From Nepenthes gracilis (taxonomy: Eukaryota > Streptophyta > Magnoliopsida > Caryophyllales > Nepenthaceae), in assembly GCA_033239525.1 (NCBI GenBank), contig BSYO01000038.1, positions 11,163,041-11,227,040 on the forward strand: a DNA stretch of 64,000 bases, read 5' to 3'. Within the stretch, counting starts at the first letter, position 1. Each line of letters begins with the position of its first letter. Positions 48,202 to 60,860 of the stretch are shown piece by piece. A model generated the notes under the pieces. The model had not been told where the DNA came from. It saw nothing but the letters and a program-made list of their open reading frames with translations, and searched no databases. Made by a program: the position numbers and the translations under genes.

Positions 48202-50609
48202 ATGAGCTGCATGCAGGTTGCTTCCTTTCGGCCTCATGTTAAAGTAAAAACATTGTGTTCATTGCATGGGCTACTGTCATGGCCTCGTGTTTCTGTGTTG
48301 CATGCCCATCAACTCCCGAGAACTTTTCCGAGACTAACTACAAATAGGGGAAAGTTCCATAGCAAGGCAAAGTCAGAGGGTAACAATCAGGTAAAAGTAT
48401 ATTGGAATGAAATATCAACCAACATATATCAACATAAGATTCCTTGATATCGCAATAAAATCATGTTGTCACTGTATTGATGATATACCATGATATATCC
48501 ATTGATATTCAAATTATTGGCAGATAAAATACAGATCATGCGATGTGGTTGTGACCAATACCGATATTTTCATCCATGTTTCGGCTCCTTAGATTGTCAA
48601 TGGAATACTTAAATTCCTTTGCCAATTCTTTTTCAGCCACTAATAAAGAAAAATTCATTTCTCAATGTTTTATTAGTTGTCAGTTTTGGAAAATAAATGA
48701 TTGTCTTGGTTTGTTCTTAAATTCTTTACAAAGCATACTAACCAGCAGAGTCAGTAATGTTATTAGATATGCTGTTTAGGGGTGAAATTTGTCTCTAGAC
48801 TCCCCCCCCCCAATGGATACATAAATATTGGCCGATATATATCTGTATCGGGCCTCCTAATATCAATATTTTTTGATATCGTTGTAATATCACGTTGTAT
48901 TATTGTATTATATATATCATAATATATTGATTGATATCCAAAATATCGGCAGATACACTTAATATCTGGCTGATACATTGGCCTATATGGCCATGTCAGT
49001 TTATAAATCTTAGAAATATTTTTCTTTCCGTATATCTAATACATATTATTCAATATGTCCAATATCGATATGGACACGATGATACCACTACTAATATTGA
49101 TATTTTCAACCATGGAAATAGCAATTGTAGGGGTCCTTTATGGCTCTATGCTAGTGGTTTTTATATATTGATAATGTATTACTTTTGTTCATATAAAGAG
49201 GAGGAATTTGTAGGTTTGGTTTCCAACATATGAAGATTTTTTCCTTGAATATAACAAAAATAACAATGAAGTCTTAAGCCCTACAAGTGGACTCTATGCA
49301 TCCGAATAAGTCATTCCAGTTAATTTATTGCAATATTCTCCGAGAGTAGCAATTTTAAATCATCTTTTTTACCATACTCTAAGTTTATATATATATATAT
49401 ATATATATCTCGTTATTTCTTTCATCCAACAGCAGCTGACTCACCTCCTGTGCTGGATTTCAATTTATAATCAGGAGCCTATTTGGAAATCTTTTGAGAA
49501 AGCCTTGGGAAGTTTTGGAAAGAAACAATCTGCAGAAGATCTATTGCGACAACAGATGGAGAAACAAGAATACTATGATGACGGTGGAAGCGGTGTGAGA
49601 CCTCCTTTCGGCGGCGGGGGTGGTGGATCAGGTGATGAAGATCCTTCCGGGACATGGGATGAAGTAGTGCAAGTGGTCTTAGCAACCATCGGCTTTATCT
49701 TTCTGGTAACAACTTAAATAATGTGCCATCATCTTTAAGTCTATTTGCATTTAGTAATAGTTCAAAACATTTTTTGATATTTTTCCAGTCACACGATTTT
49801 GCGGGTAGATTAAGCAACTAATCAGAAGCGGAATTTTGCTTTTATGAATTGATTATGATTGGAGAGAGAAAAAGATGTAGATTTAGGGAAAACTTAGAGT
49901 GATGTGATAAAAATGCTTTTAAATTACTTCTATTCTCGAAAGACATTACATCAACTCGAGCGAGATGGTCAAAACAGATTCATATAACTAATTTTGCTTA
50001 GTGAGACTTAAGGCTTTGTTTTTGCTGTTAAAATCCTCTTATACCCCAAATAATGAGGATTGTATTCCAACAACTTGGACAGCTATATCATATATATCAT
50101 AGCAGTCCAAGCTGTCATTAAAATCCTCACCATTAGGCGTACAAGGAATGACAAAAAACGCAAGGAACGTAGCAGAAGTTAGTCCTAATGCAATATTAGA
50201 GTGTTCATACTATGATCCAAAGGGCGGCCTACATAATATGGGCTAAGACAGCGTATATTAGATCGAAAAATAGTCCGATCCTTTCTACAGCTATCTAGGG
50301 TTTAAGCATTGTCTGTCTCTGTTTTGATTGTTATAATTGCAGTACATCTACATCATCAACGGCCAAGAGCTGACCCGGTTAGCAAAGGATTATATAAGGT
50401 ATCTCTTCGGAGCTAAAAAGAGCATTCGGCTGACTCGTGCCATGGAAGAATGGGAAAGCTTCTTCAGAAGTCTCACACAGAAACCCGAGGTCGATCCTCA
50501 CTGGTTGGAACGTGAAATTGTCAGTACCACAACTTGGTGGGATAGCCCCCAGAAGTACAGGGCAATCCTTGATTCTTATTTGGAATCTAAAGGCTCCCAG
50601 AACGAGTGA
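48202..50609 (+). CDS. Plastid-targeted Gly-rich membrane protein, function unknown (3 exons, 228 aa)
   Basis: Exons 48202-48390, 49475-49705 and 50343-50609 join in frame at phase-0 GT-AG introns (63 + 77 + 88 codons). Residues 1-60 (MSCMQVASFRPHVKVKTLCS...) are rich in Ser, His, Arg and Lys with few acids, as in a chloroplast transit peptide. Residues 64-95 are a charged helix (EPIWKSFEKALGSFGKKQSA, then EDLLRQQMEKQEYY). Residues 98-117 are Gly-rich (GVRPPFGGGGGGSGDEDPSG). A hydrophobic span follows at about 127-146 (VVQVVLATIGFIFLYIYIIN). The C-terminal 80 residues contain ELTRLAKDYIRYLFGAKKSI and WWDSPQKYRAILDSYL. I recognise this as a plant-conserved plastid protein type without assigned function. 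Membrane and thylakoid or envelope placement is inferred. Intron 1 holds two dispersed-repeat copies. Confidence 0.8.
48397..48578 (+). repeat. GATA/TATC-rich dispersed repeat, copy G (plastid-gene intron 1)
   Basis: Starts ATTGGAATGAAATATCAACC, middle TATTGATGATATACCATGAT, end CCGATATTTTCATCCATG. The copy begins six bases downstream of the intron's GT (48391), so almost the whole 5' end of the intron is element-derived. Shorter than the others through an internal deletion. Confidence 0.7.
48823..49115 (+). repeat. GATA/TATC-rich dispersed repeat, copy H (plastid-gene intron 1)
   Basis: Starts AATGGATACATAAATATTGG and CCGATATATATCTGTATCGG, middle GATATCGTTGTAATATCACG and AATATCGGCAGATACACTTA, end TTGATATTTTCAACCATGG. 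The start (ATGGATACATAAATA) is roughly the reverse complement of the usual end (TATTTTCATCCATG), suggesting short terminal inverted repeats. Confidence 0.8.
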
Positions 50610-52002
50610 TTTTCTTCCCTCTTTTTCTTTGTTTGTTGCTGCTGCTGCTCCTGTTTACTAAGATCAATTCAAATACTTGTCTTCTGTGTACTGTTTATCA
50701 GTTCAAATAATTTTTGATCTTTAGTTCTTTACAGAAAATGGTTGATCGGGTGTGAATTTATATTTATTTGTACGTATTTATATTTATATGTACATGATCC
50801 ATTTGAAGGAGTGAAGAAAATAATGATAAATCATAACATAAATTCAATATATTTATAGAAAAATTCCTTCATGATGAATTTTATTTTAATTTTTAAGTGA
50901 TAGAGGATACTGGAAATTATAGTTACAGATGGTTGAGCATATTGCTGTTCAGAGAGAATTTGTGTTATGTTTGGTTCTAAAAAAGTTTAAGAGAATGAAA
51001 AAAATATAATAGAATTATAATCTAAAATTTGATTTATAAAAAAATATGTAAGCTAAACAAACAAAAAAAAAATTGAAAAAGTAATATTTTTCACACTATC
51101 TCATGTTTTATCTTATATTTCTTTGAACTTAGATTTTTTTTTTAATTTTTCTTGACAATCAAATAAAGATAATATTTTTTTATTGAAAATTTATTTTTTC
51201 TTTCTCTTTATTTTTATGAGAAATTCAAAACAAATGATTTTCATGTTTTTATTGTTTTTATTTCCTGAAATTTTCTTCAAACCAATAAATGCCCAAATCC
51301 AATACTGACAAGCTAGACACTTTCTCATGGATAAACTAAGCATTCAGTTTCAAATGCTGTGTATGAAAATGACCTCATCAATTTTCCATTCAATGGAATG
51401 CCATAATTCATCTACACTGCTACATCTCCCAGGGGAATACAACTTCTCCATCTTCTAATTTTGATCGCTAATTTTTAAATAAATAATTATCAATTAATTA
51501 TTTTTAAAAAATAAAAAAAAAATAGCCAGATTAACGATAATCCACCACTAAACATTGAACATTTCAATAATACCAAGCTTTCTATACACTTCTGTACCCA
51601 AGAAGGGGCTTTTACTTACAACTCAACAACAAAAAGTCCTAATAGATTCCTGCCATTTCTATCATCCCTCCTCATATTCTGAATAGTAAGTAATTTATCC
51701 TGACACCTTAAGCAGCTACAGTTATGACAACCTATCAAATGTGTTAAATTCTGCATACGTTTCAAGCTATCCAAGTTATCGGGATAAAATTTCTACCACT
51801 AGAAATACAGAAAAACTCTAATATGAAATGAACATTGCCAAAAGCATGTATGGAAAGGGTGGATCTATCGACCCCATTTGATCAATAAAAGCAATTGTGT
51901 TCTTACCATCCATAAAGCCTGAAGGGCAATGCCCTGTGTCTTGTTTCCTCTATTAGTAAAAGCTGACAGGAGGAAAAGTTAAAAAAATGGCAATGGAGAA
52001 AA
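50610..52002. other. Convergent intergenic region between plastid gene and SRP14
   Basis: Holds the 3' UTR of the plus-strand plastid gene (a GCTGCTGCTGCT run near 50640) and, at the right end, the 3' UTR of minus-strand SRP14. AT-rich with A and T runs. No other gene was recognised. Confidence 0.5.
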
Positions 52003-55000
52003 CTAAGAAGCCTTTGCAGGAGGAGGAGGCTGCTTCTTAGTAGTAAGCTTCTGTTTTTTGTCAGCCTCTGCAGATTTTCTTCTGTCTTTCCTATCCTTTT
52101 TCTTCAAAGCAGTCATGTGAGCCTTGAGGATAGTTGCATATGATGCTTGAAAACGTTGGTGATCCTTTGCACCCACCTATTTTGCATCCAATCAAATCGT
52201 TAGAGCAAGCAAAATATCGTTAGGGTCTATTCCAATTGCAGAATTAGAATTGAAATAGGAATTGAAATTTGAAAATGTAAGTCTAATTTCAATTTGGTTG
52301 GAATTAAAATTAAATAAAATTCAAATTCTATTATTTGAATTGTATAATAAATTATAATTTTGAGATTCAGCCATCAAATCACAAGAGTTAGCAATAAAAT
52401 GACAATGTTAATGACCCTTTGGTCCCACCTATTTTGCTCCCAATCAGATCACTAGAGAAAGAAAATATTGTCAATTGTCCATTTAGATTGTAGAATTAGA
52501 ATAGTTAGAGTTGTAATTGGAATTTGAGTAGTATTCAAATTCTATTATTTGAATTGTATAAGAAATTACAATTCTATGGGACAAAAGTAAAGATTGGGAA
52601 TCATTAATTTTTTACTTCATACATAATATAGCTTAAATTAAATTCTCAATTTTTTATGTATGAAATTTAATATAATATAATTTTTTTGCAAAAAATATCT
52701 CATATTTGCATAAATGTAATATTTTATACATGTATATTATTTTAAGATATTTTTATACAACATAGGACTGTTTATTAAAATATTAGTTTTAAATTTTTAA
52801 ATAATACTTAAAAAATATTTTAAAAATAAAATTATCATCGGCTCATCTCTATTTGATCCAAACGACCAAAAATATTTTATCAAATGGGTCTTGTTTTGTT
52901 TGATTTTATTATATCTAAATGACAAATAATTATCGGTCTTAGAATCACAATTTTTACTCTACCTCTAAAAATTACATAAAATTATCATACACTATTTTTC
53001 AATTCTAAGTAATTAAAAAAGAAATCAAAATTGAAATTATACTTGATGCAAAACATCAGAATCCAAATTAAGCCTAGAATTCCAAATTCCAGGCCCAACC
53101 AAACAAGGTCTCAAGATTGTCTATTTTCTATCCCTCCTCACACCATAAGGATCATCTTATAATCTTAGTCAACCAAATTGTTAGGACAAATCTTGCCCAT
53201 TTAGAGTATGAGAAGACATTCAAATAGAAAAACTCTAACAGCCCCCCAAGCTAGTGAGCAAGATCAAAACATAGCACAGGTAACATTAATGAACAAAAGT
53301 TCATTCTATTGGCAGTTTTCCCATTTGATTGCCTATGAGCAGAAATTAATGAACAAAAGTTCCATGCATTCATTCAACAACAGTCCATCTGCTCCATCAA
53401 CCAAATTCAAGATTCAAACTAATGGGCAAACCATAATCAGTAGCTCCAAGCCATATTTTAAGAAAGAAATGCAAAAACTTTTACATAGATTGCTTGTTGA
53501 ATTGTGTAAACAATGGATGAACAATGTTCCATGTTTTAATTAAAGGAGAATACAAGCCATGGATCTCTACTGCAATTCAAGATGAGATATCTTGTACCTG
53601 TTGCATCCCATTTCTTTACAATGAACTAAAATAATTTGGAAGTAAATGGGAATCGCTTGAAGAAAATTAATTGTCATTTCTTACGTTTTAAAAGCATAAG
53701 GTCCCCTTTTTTATTCCTGCAAGAAATATAATTTCTTATCCACAGCCTAAGCAAACTTGTGAATGATGTATAGTCATTTTTTAGTAATTTTTTATTTAGA
53801 TAATATATGCAGGAAGAAAAATGGCATACGACAGAGCTGAATGAATATGAAGAATATGTATCCCACTTAGAGAAAATGCTTTGTTTGATGTGGTCAGGTT
53901 TGATAATTGAATGGACAGGCAGATTTGGAGGTGATTGAAACAAATCCATTGGCCTAGCAAATAGGCTTCTCCCATTCAATTTAAAATACTGAAAGGGCTG
54001 AATCTTTTTTTTTTTTTTTTTGTCGTAGGCTCGGAGTGAAAGTAGAGGAATGTCTTGTTAGATCCGGTTTGGATCTTTTCTTAGGATAGATCTCTATAAA
54101 TAAAATGGACAATAAATTGATTCATCCATTATCTTTTCTAATATCAGCCCAAAGAACCAAACTCCATGGAGCAAGGCTAGTATTTTTATGAAAAATTGCC
54201 ATCCAACCTACTTCTGCGAAATCTTTTGTTAACATCAAGCCTGTTGATAATAGAAAGAAATGGTAAATGTTTTACAGTGTCATAGCGTCGCAATCTTCTT
54301 TTTCTTTTTCTCCTCCTTTATTTTTGTATTTTTGAGTGGTGATCCAGGATTTAGCCCTATAAATAGCTCCTTTTCTTAGTTATAATATCAGGTTAGGTAA
54401 TTTCTTTAGCTCTAAGCTGCCCATGGACTTGTTCATAACATTATAACAAAGGCTTTTATTTTGTGCTTTTCTATATCTCTATTAGTGCACCTATATGAAA
54501 GACAAAAACCATATGCTAGTCATAACACAAATGATATGCTTGTTACATCCAAAGACTAATTATTTTAATTCAATTATGCTAAATCGGCCCCTTCAAGTCA
54601 GCTCAAAGTCTTTAACCATGACAATCATCTCTTATATGGTAAACACGGAAAGTATTCGCATCTTCTATGCCCAAGAGCTTTGCATAAGTATGGAGAAAAA
54701 AGGTTTCAGTCCTTCACTTACTTCCACCATACACAGTTGCCTCTAATTTCATGGCAGTTTATTATCGTGGATATCACAAAACAAAAACTTCCTAGCTGAT
54801 TAATTCAAGTAACAAAATCAAATAAACTTCTTTTCAGTCTCAAAACATTTTTATTTTTATTTTTTTTTGCATTTAAATGTGAAATGTTTACACTTCGTTT
54901 CAGTGAAAAATCCAGAAAAGATCTTCAGTTGAAATGTGTAACAGCTTTTACCATATTTTTTAATTTTCACTGAATTGAAATAGCTTAAACCTGCATCTAA

Positions 55001-55788
55001 TGGTTAATTGCTATATATCGATCACAAACCTATCCAAATAATAATAATAAAAAGAATGGACCATTACATATATCAATCAATAGACTTCAACCTTGGATAA
55101 TCAGAACGAAGGGAAGAACTAATATTGCAGAAAATTAACTGGATCAGAAATGGGAATGATGGGAGTTTAAGACAAAATTTAATGTTGTTCACTTTAGTGC
55201 CAGCACTTAATACAATTACCATTAGAGAAGTTATCTAGGCTTACAAAACTAAATTCAGTTCCAAGGATCTAGCGTTCAACATCGCACCAACAACTAGATT
55301 TAGTGATTTGAAACAAAGGCATAATTTATATAGAACAACTAGGAAAATAAGTTAGAAAATAAGTTAACAAACTACACCATAAACAATTAAAAAGATAATC
55401 ATCAGAATCAAACAGTAAGGCAAACAATAATAAGAGGAAGAATTAAGAATTACCGAAGCCGAAATCTTTTTCTTGCCATCAGTAGCGCGAACGAGGCATC
55501 TGTATTCAATAGGTTCGCCGGCTGCCCCCATTTTATTCCTTTGAGCCTTTGACTTCAATGAAGCTTCAATTCAGACATGAAAATAATTCAACGAATAAAC
55601 AAATTATGTTGCCAAAAGGAAAAATCAAGGAGAAAAGGAAAATTTGAAAATCGGGCATAATGCTAATTGTTCTTACATCGTTTAAAAGTGACCCAAACAG
55701 AACCCTTCTCAACACTCCTCTCAAACATGGCTGTGAGTTCATTCAAAAAGGAGTCTGGATGTAGCGGTGCCTGATCCAAAACAGTCAT
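52003..55788 (-). CDS. SRP14: Signal recognition particle 14 kDa protein (131 aa with the chosen start)
   Basis: Exons in transcript order are 55677-55788 (start MTVLDQAPLHPDSFLNELTA), 55454-55563, 52003-52176. Family motifs are FLNELTAMFERSVEKGSVWV, SSLKSKAQRNKMGAAGEPIE, YRCLVRATDGKKKISAS and VGAKDHQRFQASYATILKAH, followed by MTALKKKDRKDRRK and a Lys/Pro tail. SRP14 pairs with SRP9 on the Alu domain of SRP RNA and slows elongation during targeting to the ER, in the cytosol. The ATG at 55788 resembles the MVLLQ-type start of other plants and has an in-frame TAA about 21 nt upstream in the unspliced sequence. An alternative start with an upstream exon is listed separately. The last intron (52177-55453) carries a duplicated fragment of the last exon. 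Confidence 0.92.
52177..52570 (-). repeat. Tandem duplication of the SRP14 last-intron end and exon start
   Basis: The segment from 52165 to about 52420 is repeated from about 52417 to 52570. Shared text includes CCCACCTATTTTGC(A/T)(T/C)CCAATCA(A/G)ATC, ATTCAAATTCTATTATTTGA and ATTGTATAA. The second copy includes the splice acceptor AAAATAG and the first codons of the last exon. On minus it reads VGPKGH-stop (52428-52408) where the true exon reads VGAKDHQ (from 52176). A use of this acceptor would truncate SRP14 right after ...ISAS. Confidence 0.7.
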
Positions 55789-55960
55789 AAGCGATAGAAA
55801 ACTTTACTCATCAATGTGCGATAAAATAGTTTGAAATACGAAATAATTAAGACCGAAGCATAAAAAGGGGCAAACAGATGCGTTGATTTCCGGGAAGAAA
55901 GTGAGATCGTACAAATCAAAATTTTCAAACAAATTGAAAGAGGGAGATAGGATAATGAAC

Positions 55961-56029
55961 CTTCCCGGAGGGTTTAGCGGAGGCCGCAGGTGAGGCGACG
56001 GAACGGTTACGCGGTGGCGCCGGCGGCAT
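55961..56029 (-). CDS. SRP14: Possible alternative first coding exon of SRP14
   Basis: ATG at 56029 begins MPPAPPRNRSVASPAASAKP plus SGK, followed by AAG|GTTCAT, a usable donor. Joining to the acceptor GGATCAG at 55771 gives the in-frame continuation APLHPDSFLNELTAMFE, for a 148-aa protein with a Pro/Ala/Ser-rich N-terminus not usual in SRP14. The block is GC-rich and open for another 29 codons upstream. It may simply be a 5'-UTR exon whose intron removes the MTVLDQ start, or a leader that is not spliced here. Confidence 0.35.
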
Positions 56030-56129
56030 CGCGGCGGCTTTGATTCCAGGAGAAATAGAGATAGGAAGCTGGGGCAGCGTGGATGAGTAAAGGGCAGAGA
56101 CTGAAACGTTGCTCACTTCTCATATACAT

Positions 56130-59100
56130 TTGGGATGGACATGTGATCTGCACGTGCTCTTTATTTGTTTTTTCTTTCTTTTAATTTTATTTTTTTTATA
56201 ATATATGATAAAATTACATATAATCTACCATTTATGTGTTTATAGTGCAAGATAGTCTACACACTAAGCCCCATTTATTTTAGCACCTTTAATATGCCTT
56301 TTTTAAATACATAATTATTAAATCTAATTTTATCTTATAATCTCTAAAATCAATCTCAAAATAGCCTTTTTATAAACCATGATAATTGGATTTGGGGCTC
56401 ATACATCGGTACATGATAATAACATATCATCTACTTTAAATTATAGACATAATTTTATATCAGTACAATTTTATTTTTCCTAAACTTTATATAATATTTT
56501 CTGATTAAACACTGACTTTGATCGATTTTCTTCAAGAAGAAATTCAAGATCCTACGCTAAATTATATAATAAATTATAGTTATTAATTGACATATTTTAA
56601 AAATCAAAGCTTAATTGAGGATTTCACTAACCATATAGGTCATTAAAATTGAGACGAGGGACCTTACGCTGTACGGTCCTCAACCGTTCGGATCAAATTC
56701 AATTGCCGCATGTTTTGTTTTTTCTTTTTAATTTTCAAACCACAAAAAAGAAAAAATAAAGTAGTTATCGGCCGTTGGATCTAATTTAAACAGTCAAGAA
56801 CCTGTGACACAGGTCCTGTACCGCATTAATACAACGTAGGGCCCCTCGGCCACATTATAGTCGCCCCATTGCAGAAGCCTTGTTTACGGGAGTTAGCTAT
56901 TCTTTTGGTGGTTAATTAGCTCGTCTTAGAGGTAAAAATTATTTAGCGATGTAAAGTAGTGTTTGTGGAGAGTATTTTCATAAATCAAATTTGGTCGAAT
57001 AGGGAGCCATCTAACCACTTTTCCTCATTTTCAAACATTAAAGTGGGAATGAATTTCACCATTTTTCTCTATTCTCTGTTAAACCTGTTAAGTCTTTCAT
57101 TATTCCATTATTTCCACATTTCTTCATTGGCCGAGGGCGAAGAGGTGGCAATGGATTGCCAATAAAGAAGTAAACGTAGAATGATAAAAAGAAGAAAGCA
57201 AGAAAGATCCATCCTAATATAAGTTTACTTGCAATCTTTCATATTTTACTATCTAATTTTTTGATTATTTTTGTGAAAATTCATGTCTTCTGTCTTTATT
57301 ATACCTAAGTGAATATGATTAACGGGCCAAATTGAATAAAAAGGACAATTGAGAATGTTGGCTAAGAATTAGTGTCAAGTTTCTAATCCAAAAATTAATT
57401 TAACTTATACCATAAGTTTTAATGAACTTAAATCAAATTTTAAGTCAAGACCTAGAAAATCAATTCTTTAACTGACCTATTTAAATCTAAAATTGAATAT
57501 CAAGATAAGAACCTGCAACCAACACAGTTAAATGGCCCGATTAGTGAAATAGCAATCAAATACTTGATCTAACAATCACATCTGATAGTGGCTTTGAAAC
57601 GTAACAACTGTTCATTTTATTCTAAAGAGTAATAAAAAAATATCTCAATTAAAATCAAAATATCTATCTATAAATTTTCAAAAATTATTGAAAAATGTAA
57701 TAATTGGTCAGAGGCCATAGATAACAATAACTAAAATCTAAAATCATAAGTTGCAAATGTAAACTATTAGATTATAACATAATATTTAATCATCCTAATG
57801 CCCTAGAAGTTAATATTCAAAAAACCTTCCCATGATCTCAATTTCCTACTAGTTTACCACACCTGTTAATTTAAAATGTTAGCAAAAAGTAATAAGAATA
57901 AGTTTAATGTTCAATAAAGTATATATATATATAATTTTAGATGTGAATATATCAAATGAAACATGTTAATAATAATGTCATAATTAAAAGGCCGCAATGC
58001 CCATTATGTCATTTTTTTGATAAAATATATAGAAACCGTATATAATTGTTAGATATGTCAAAGATTGTATAATTATAGAAATTATGCCAAAATTGAATAA
58101 GATGTGAAAATCAAATAATGTGTAAAAATATAAAATCTATAAAGATAATACGAACATATAAAGAATCAACGATTAGTATAATCTCATCAATAATAAATGA
58201 ATATTAAAATTCAAGTTATTATTGTTTCTACATAGTTAAAGGTAATACGGTACTATTAACAACCCGTGATTGGACCGATCACATATTATTTTTATAAATA
58301 TGGTTAAATATTACTTTCCTAAATCATAAATATTATATTCGATATTTGACTTACTAATAATATATTACGATATATTTAAATATATTTTGTCAATTTTATA
58401 ATGGTCAATATTTTAGTTAAAACTAATATCTATATAAAAATACAAATATACATGTATTCTTATATGGATGAATAATTTCTTTTATCAAAGTCTAAGTAAA
58501 GTTTTTTTAATTTTTTTTAAATATATGACATGTAGGAAATAATGGAATCAAATTTATGGCATGCAGAAATGATGGAATAAAGTTTATGACATGCAAAAAC
58601 CAGTTATACTAAATTATAAAATTTTAACATAATTTATATAATTTTATCATCTTCTTACAAATAAAAAATATTAAGAAATTAATAGCATGAAAAAATATAA
58701 GTGTGAAATTTAACAATATATAAGAATATTTATACAAAAATTGAAGTACTTAAATATGATTTACATGAATTAAGATATTAACTTTATAGAATTTTATGAT
58801 ATGAGAATAGATTCATATTAATATAAAGTAAAATCACTTATAATAAAAAATTAATCAATGTATAAGTATTACAACAAGATAATGCTTAAGGATTTCAAAA
58901 AAAAAAATGGTTACTAAAGAAAAAAAATGGCTTATGTACATTTATATTCACTTAGAATTTACCAAAAAGCAGTTAATTTCTCCTCAATTTCTCATTCTTC
59001 ATTCTTCTCTCTTCTTTCCTTTTCTATTTCTCTCTCCTGTCTCAAATCTCAGCTGAAAATAAGTTAAAATCGGCCAGATAGCTTATTTATAAGAAATTTG

Positions 59101-60860
59101 CACATTTGCACCAATCATGCATAACTTAGGCTCAGAGACTTAATATGTACCGTGCAAGAGCACCTATTAGACTTACCTGTTAATGTCGAATTCTATCCGA
59201 AACATAATCACACGTAATACTATTTGACTTTACTTACCTAGGTCTGATATTTAATTTTTAACATAAATTTATAAATAACCTAAAAAGTTTATCAATTAAT
59301 TTAAATTTAAAAATATTAAATAATTTTTCTTAATTCATACCTTATAATTAGCATCTCTAATGTGGAATTCATTGTCTTATTTTGATTCTAGTTGTATGTT
59401 AAAGATATGTTTGGGACACGAATTTCAAATCTAATAATAGAGATTGATAATTTCTATTTAAAATATTACGATACTCCATAATTACCTTAAATATATATAA
59501 ATAATGGGAATTAAATTGACAAATTAGCAATGACTTAAAAGTGGCATTTCTAACCCTAGAGGCTGAATGTAATTGGAGGGGTTGAAGGGTTAATTACACA
59601 ATTTTATAACTCAAAATATACACTAATTAGATGATAAAAGATAAGAGAACAAATATTCTCTATTTTACTAATTGGGCCATGTGCCTAAGAAAGAAATTAC
59701 AAGTATATGTTGTATTTATTGTACATTTATTATGTTAATTTATATCCTTATTATTTTCATAATACATAATAAATTTTCATGCTAAAAAAGATAGAAATTT
59801 AATATGGTAAGTTATAAGATGACAGTCTAACCCATAGGAGTAAAGGGGAAAATTAAGTACATAATAATTATAATTATTAAATAATTTGAATGAAAAAGGA
59901 TTTCTATAGTTTTTGCTTAACAAATTAAAAATTCAAAAGAGAAAATTTGATGATCTCTAATGAGTTATGAGGTAAGGCTAAGACTATAGTGAATGCATTA
60001 TTAAATCGTTACTCTGTGTAATTGATTAAAGGATAATTAGAAAAAAAATCTTAAGGTTATACTTGTTAATTAGAAGATGTTATGATCTTAATGAAATGTG
60101 GTCACGCAAAGTACTTAAGTGCTTATGTTATTTTTTAATGTTTATGATTACTTTTGTGTTCCTTTTAAATCGCGCAAGTGCATTATTTACACTATATAAC
60201 TAAATAAAAGTGAGCGTATAAAAATAATATGGTATCTAGCAGAATGAGAGTCTCTAAAATTTTAATATAGTCTACACTTTTTCGATATCCATTTTATATC
60301 CGGTGATAAAGATTGATTATTTTTAATATAAGATACTTATAAACTTGTAACAATCGTATGAGATAATATCAGAAATATTATTGACGAAGGGTACTATAAA
60401 TAGTATAAACATACTATTGATACAACTTTTAGGAGGACAGTAAGAATAATGATGATATTATCATTATCAGATAATTTCATAGTACTTACCAAATTATTTA
60501 GGGAGTAAATATATGGCATTAAATCACACGAATAGAATAAGATCCACAAAAAAGTTTAAATATCTCATATTATTATAACTTTATTTTGAGTTGTATTTTT
60601 AAAAAATTTAAGTATCACTAATATTTTAAAACTTCCGTACATTAATTAGGGTTCGCTAGGACCTAATGTATCACAAATAATTTTAAATAAATATTAAAAT
60701 TATTAAAAATAATATATTTACTAATATTATATTTAACTATATTTTTTATAATTTTTTTAAATTATTGAGAAACTCTCCAATATCAACCTGTATTGCCACA
60801 ATTATATACTCTCATTTAAATTTACGCAGGACGTATATATGTAATGAAAAATTTTACAAT
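56130..60860. other. Long AT-rich region, no gene recognised
   Basis: About 4.7 kb with very low GC. At 56650-56840 there is a diverged inverted repeat (TGTACGGTCCTCAACCGTTC against the complement of AACAGTCAAGAACCTGTGAC), suggesting a small DNA element. Frames such as 56959-57165 are composition-driven and lack start context or family features. No tRNA or rRNA was seen. Confidence 0.45.

Noticed and set aside
31761..49115. CRISPR-like or satellite interpretation of the recurrent repeats
   Set aside because: Copies are irregularly spaced by 0.3-7 kb, diverged and plant-nuclear; they fit a dispersed element, not an array.
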